Shown here piece after piece: positions 5,289 to 8,483 of a stretch of DNA of 8,483 nt. The notes beneath the pieces were generated by a model. It saw nothing but the letters and a program-made list of their open reading frames with translations. It was not told the DNA's origin and made no database searches. Location: the NCBI RefSeq assembly GCF_002311515.1, contig NZ_DCAO01000119.1, positions 3,303-11,785 of the forward strand, written 5' to 3'. The stretch is from Thalassospira sp. UBA1131. Lineage in GTDB: Bacteria; Pseudomonadota; Alphaproteobacteria; Rhodospirillales; Thalassospiraceae. The position numbers were made by a program, and so were the translations under genes. Every line of letters starts with the position of its first letter. Within the stretch, counting starts at the first letter, position 1.

Positions 5289-6632
5289 ATGAACATTGTC
5301 ACCCCGGGAAAACTCAATATCGCCGTTGTCGGGTCTGGGATATCTGGCTTGTCTGCTGCCTGGCTACTGAGCCAGTCACACAACGTGACGCTTTATGAAA
5401 AGGATGATCGCGCAGGCGGTCATTCCAACACGGTTGATGCCGGGCAAACCCCGGTCGATACCGGTTTCATTGTCTATAACACCCGATGCTACCCCAACCT
5501 GTGTGCGCTGTTTGATCATCTGGGCGTTGAAACAACCTCGACAGACATGTCCTTTGCGGCCTCGATGGATGAAGGCGGTCTGGAATATGGTGGTGGTGAT
5601 CTTTCGGCCCTGTTTGCCCAAAAACGCAACCTGTTCCGTCCGCGTTTCTGGAAAATGGTGCGCGATATTTTGCGGTTCTATCGCGAAGCCCCGGCCGCCC
5701 TCGAAGATGGCACGGCTGAACATATCAGCCTTGGCGATTACCTGCGTGACAATGGCTATTCCAAATCCTTTATTAATGACCATCTGCTTCCGATGGGGGC
5801 GGCCATCTGGTCAACGCCGGTTGATACCATGATGGCCTATCCGCTGGCGGCGTTCGTTCGGTTTTGCCAGAACCACGGCCTGTTGCAGATCAAGGATCGT
5901 CCGCAATGGCGCACCGTGGTTGGCGGATCACGTGAATATGTGAAACGCATGACGGCACAGATCTCTGGCGGTGTGGTTCTTGATCGCGCCATTGCCAAGG
6001 TCGGCAAGACCGCATCTGGTGGCGCGTTTGTCGAGGACCGCTATGGCAAGCGCGAAGAGTATGATCACGTCGTTCTGGCCTGCCATGGTGATCAGGCGCT
6101 GGCGTTGCAGGAAACACCCGACCCGCGTACTGCCGAATTGCTTTCGGCGTTCAAATACGAACGCAATCTGGCGATCCTTCACAATGACGCCAGCCTGATG
6201 CCAAAAACCGAGAAGGTCTGGTCAAGCTGGAACTATCTGGCCGAGGATCACGACGGCGAACAGAAAGTCTGCGTGACCTACTGGATGAACCGCCTGCAGC
6301 ATCTTGATCCGGGCCAGCCGCTTTTTGTGACCTTGAACCCGCCACGCCATCCGGCAGAGGGCAGTGTGATCAGATCCTTCCTGTATGATCATCCGCTGTT
6401 TGATGCGGGCGCAATGGCAGCACAAAAGGAACTCTGGTCTATCCAGGGGGTGGATAACCTTTGGTACTGCGGCAGTTACTTTGGCTATGGCTTCCACGAA
6501 GATGGCATTCAGTCCGGTCTTGCGGTTGCCGAGGCCCTTGGCAACGTGCGACGCCCGTGGAATGTCGAAAATGAAAGCGGCCGTATCCATGTTGGCGAAA
6601 CAGCTCGTTCGCAATCAAGCGAGGCTGCATGA
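5289..6632 (+). CDS. FAD-dependent oxidoreductase, COG2907/amine-oxidase-like
   Basis: A 447-residue flavoprotein of the NAD(P)-binding Rossmann/amine-oxidase superfamily. The dinucleotide-binding motif is GSGISG (15-20) with the ribose-binding E37 and RAGGH (41-45). VDTGFIVYN follows, and the C-terminal FAD-contact segment is NLWYCGSYFGYGFHEDG from residue 390. Length and motifs fit COG2907. These proteins are regularly found beside DUF1365 and Cfa-like genes under RpoE/ChrR control. In R. sphaeroides a desaturase, UfaD, acts on methylated phospholipid acyl chains on the way to furan fatty acids. I believe it belongs to this flavoprotein type but cannot confirm it here, so the proposed role in acyl-chain oxidation is inference. 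There is no signal peptide, so it is cytoplasmic or peripheral at the inner membrane. The ribosome site is weak (GCGGG). The gene overlaps the next one by ATGA. Confidence 0.88.
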   Translation: MNIVTPGKLNIAVVGSGISGLSAAWLLSQSHNVTLYEKDDRAGGHSNTVDAGQTPVDTGFIVYNTRCYPNLCALFDHLGVETTSTDMSFAASMDEGGLEYGGGDLSALFAQKRNLFRPRFWKMVRDILRFYREAPAALEDGTAEHISLGDYLRDNGYSKSFINDHLLPMGAAIWSTPVDTMMAYPLAAFVRFCQNHGLLQIKDRPQWRTVVGGSREYVKRMTAQISGGVVLDRAIAKVGKTASGGAFVEDRYGKREEYDHVVLACHGDQALALQETPDPRTAELLSAFKYERNLAILHNDASLMPKTEKVWSSWNYLAEDHDGEQKVCVTYWMNRLQHLDPGQPLFVTLNPPRHPAEGSVIRSFLYDHPLFDAGAMAAQKELWSIQGVDNLWYCGSYFGYGFHEDGIQSGLAVAEALGNVRRPWNVENESGRIHVGETARSQSSEAA

Positions 6633-7462
6633 CACGTCCTGTTGCGACAAAACCGGCATCGGCTCTGTTTGAAGGGGTGGTCACGCATCATCGTTTGCGT
6701 CCGAAAAAGCACAAACTGCGCTATCGGGTGTTTTCCTTCCTGCTTGATCTCGACGAGATTGACGGCCTTGCTGCCAAGCTGAAACTGTTCAGTCGCAACC
6801 GCTTTAACCTGTTTTCATTCCATGACCGCGATCACGCCGACGGGGGTGCCACCGATTTGCGCACCCGGTTGGAGGCAATTCTGAGTGATCACGGGCTTGG
6901 TGATTGCGCGGACAAGATCCGGCTGTTGTGCTATCCGCGCTTGCTTGGTTTTGTGTTCAATCCGCTCTCGGTTTATTTCTGCCATCGTGCTGACGGATCG
7001 GTGGGCGCTGTTCTGTACGAGGTATCAAACACCTTCGGGGATCGGCACAGTTACCTGATCCCGGTAAGCGAAGGCGCACTTGATGACAAAAACGTGCTGC
7101 GCCAGTCCTGTGCGAAGGGTTTTTACGTCTCACCCTTTATCGACATGGTCGCGGACTATCATTTCCGCATTCGTATGCCCGATGAAAATGTCGCGGTTGC
7201 CATTCGCGAAACCGACGCAAAGGGTCTGTTTTTGAATGCTGCCTTTGTTGGTGATCGAACCGAACTTTCCGACCGTAAACTTTTAGGAGCGTTCATTCGA
7301 TACCCGCTGATGACCCTGAAGGTCGTGGCAGGTATCCACTGGGAGGCGCTCCATCTTTGGCGCAAGGGTATGACATTCCATAAACGACCAGCACCGCCAG
7401 AGCAGCCTGTAACCTATGTGCTGGAAGCCGGGACAGCAGCGGCCCAATCAGGGAAGAGATAA
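6629..7462 (+). CDS. DUF1365 family protein
   Basis: A 277-residue member of DUF1365 (COG3496), a family without an established biochemical function. Its landmarks are ALFEGVVTHHRLRPKKHKLRYRV cut into two visible blocks (ALFEGVVTHHRL and KHKLRYRVFSF, residues 12-37), the strongly conserved-looking GFVFNPLSVYFCHR (107-120) and EVSNTFGDRHSYLIPV (131-146). No transmembrane helix or signal peptide is obvious. The start codon overlaps the stop of the flavoprotein gene (ATGA, 6629-6632), preceded by GCGAGG, so translation is coupled. The Cfa-like gene follows after five bases. Its fixed place between the flavoprotein and the methyltransferase suggests it works on the same acyl-lipid substrate or assembles the enzymes, but this is inference from context only. 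Confidence 0.88.
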   Translation: MTRPVATKPASALFEGVVTHHRLRPKKHKLRYRVFSFLLDLDEIDGLAAKLKLFSRNRFNLFSFHDRDHADGGATDLRTRLEAILSDHGLGDCADKIRLLCYPRLLGFVFNPLSVYFCHRADGSVGAVLYEVSNTFGDRHSYLIPVSEGALDDKNVLRQSCAKGFYVSPFIDMVADYHFRIRMPDENVAVAIRETDAKGLFLNAAFVGDRTELSDRKLLGAFIRYPLMTLKVVAGIHWEALHLWRKGMTFHKRPAPPEQPVTYVLEAGTAAAQSGKR

Positions 7463-7467
7463 AAACA

Positions 7468-8483
7468 ATGCCAAACCGCAATCGTAATGCATCCGTTTCC
7501 GCCTTTTCACTGCGTGACCGCATTCTGCCGATGCTGGGCAGCATGACCGGCAGCCGCAGCCTTCTTAAGGCGATGCTCAAGCGCGTTCTGGCGCATCTAC
7601 ATTACGGTCGTTTGACCATTGTTTTGCCCGATAACGACACCCTGCATTTTTCCGGCGAACATGAAACCAATTTGCGTGCGGCCATCCATATCCATGACTG
7701 GCAGGCAATCCGCAAACTGGCCACGGGCGGCGATGTTGCCTTTGCCGAGGCCTATATGGATGGCAGTTGGAGCAGCCCTGATCTGACCCATCTGATGCAC
7801 TTTGCCATGCACAATGAAACGATCGTGCGGGCCCGTCTGGCCGCGGGATTTCTGGCGCGCACGGTGGCGCGGATCGGACATCTGCGCAACGCCAATACGC
7901 TTGAGGGATCAAAGCGCAACATTGCCTATCACTATGACCTCGGCAATGATTTCTATCGCGCATGGCTTGATCCCAGCATGACCTATTCATCGGGCCTCTA
8001 TACCGCGCCCGACATGACCCTGGATGCGGCGCAATCTGCAAAATATGAACGTATTTGCGAACTTTCCGAACTGAAATCAGGTGAAGATGTACTGGAAGTG
8101 GGATGCGGCTGGGGCGGCTTTGCCGAACTTGCAGCGGGCAAGTATCGTTGCAATGTCACCGGTCTGACCCTGTCCAATGAACAGCACGCCTTTGCACGCG
8201 AACGCCTTTTGATGCAGGGGCTTAGCGACCGAACCGAAATCGTTCTGCGCGATTACCGCCACGAAGAAGGCCAGTACGACAAGATTGTCTCGATCGAAAT
8301 GTTCGAGGCGGTCGGTGAAGAACATTGGCCAACCTATTTCGAGATGATCCGCAAACGCTTGAAACCGGGCGGCAAGGCGGTGTTGCAAATCATCACGATT
8401 GATGATGACCGGTTTGAAACCTATCGCCGCGGGGCGGATTTCATTCAACGCTACATTTTCCCGGGCGGCATGTTGCCATCGCC
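7468..8483 (+). CDS. Cyclopropane-fatty-acid-synthase-like SAM methyltransferase (partial)
   Basis: The first 338 codons of a COG2230 protein; the reading frame is open to the window end, and roughly 60-90 residues should be missing compared with the usual 400-430. An N-terminal lipid-associated domain (to about residue 145) is followed by IAYHYDLGNDFYRAWLD, SAM motif I VLEVGCGWGGF (208-218), RDYRHEEGQYDKIVSIEMFE and a RYIFPGGMLPS segment. The family transfers a methyl group from SAM to the double bond of phospholipid acyl chains. E280 matches E. coli Cfa Glu239, but S175 and Q307 replace Cys139 and His266, which help hold the active-site bicarbonate. This points to a fatty-acid methylase of the UfaM/UfaA1 kind rather than a ring-forming enzyme. 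The start is preceded by GGAAGAGA. It is the third gene of the operon, five bases after DUF1365. Confidence 0.92.
   Translation, partial: MPNRNRNASVSAFSLRDRILPMLGSMTGSRSLLKAMLKRVLAHLHYGRLTIVLPDNDTLHFSGEHETNLRAAIHIHDWQAIRKLATGGDVAFAEAYMDGSWSSPDLTHLMHFAMHNETIVRARLAAGFLARTVARIGHLRNANTLEGSKRNIAYHYDLGNDFYRAWLDPSMTYSSGLYTAPDMTLDAAQSAKYERICELSELKSGEDVLEVGCGWGGFAELAAGKYRCNVTGLTLSNEQHAFARERLLMQGLSDRTEIVLRDYRHEEGQYDKIVSIEMFEAVGEEHWPTYFEMIRKRLKPGGKAVLQIITIDDDRFETYRRGADFIQRYIFPGGMLPS

Noticed and set aside
1..8483. CRISPR arrays, tRNA or rRNA genes, insertion sequences, phage genes
   Set aside because: No regularly spaced repeats, cloverleaf sequence, transposase or integrase motif, or terminal inverted repeats were seen on either strand.

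Overview
The window looks like a chromosomal segment of a Gram-negative alphaproteobacterium of moderate GC. A Rhodospirillales-type marine genus such as Thalassospira is plausible, but this is inferred from protein style and gene order and was not tested by search. There is no sign of mobile DNA, CRISPR, tRNA or rRNA. Gene density is high and both edges cut through genes.

Left part (1-2800): the 3' end of a TPR protein gene (+) meets a D-lyxose isomerase-family gene (-) at a shared bidirectional terminator. Divergent from the isomerase, and across a spacer of about 240 bases holding a cluster of GAATGC half-sites with a perfect 14-bp palindrome, is a membrane-anchored SIMPL (DUF541) protein. 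Next come rluE and rlmJ, an apparently coupled pair of 23S rRNA modification enzymes (pseudouridine synthase and m6A methyltransferase). A hairpin followed by a T-rich run ends the minus-strand operon that faces them.

Right part (3773-8483): this is the most interesting module. An ECF sigma factor of the RpoE/ChrR type (rpoE) and its zinc anti-sigma factor (chrR) form a minus-strand operon with a 4-base ATGA overlap. ChrR keeps the zinc ligands of its anti-sigma domain at the same residue numbers as I recall for the Rhodobacter sphaeroides protein, and it keeps the cupin ligands. Divergently transcribed from a 176-base spacer is an operon of three tightly packed genes: a FAD-dependent oxidoreductase (COG2907 type), a DUF1365 protein and a cyclopropane-fatty-acid-synthase-like SAM methyltransferase cut by the window end. 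TGATCC, the -35 element known for this sigma family, occurs once on each strand of the spacer. The layout matches the known singlet-oxygen/lipid-oxidation response: ChrR releases RpoE, which activates its own operon and a membrane-lipid-modifying operon.

The methyltransferase has Ser and Gln where E. coli Cfa has its active-site Cys139 and His266. It may therefore make methyl-branched fatty acids, the route to furan fatty acids, rather than cyclopropane rings. The overall system is described in relatives. The points that look less well described are the role of DUF1365, the altered active site and the promoter layout.
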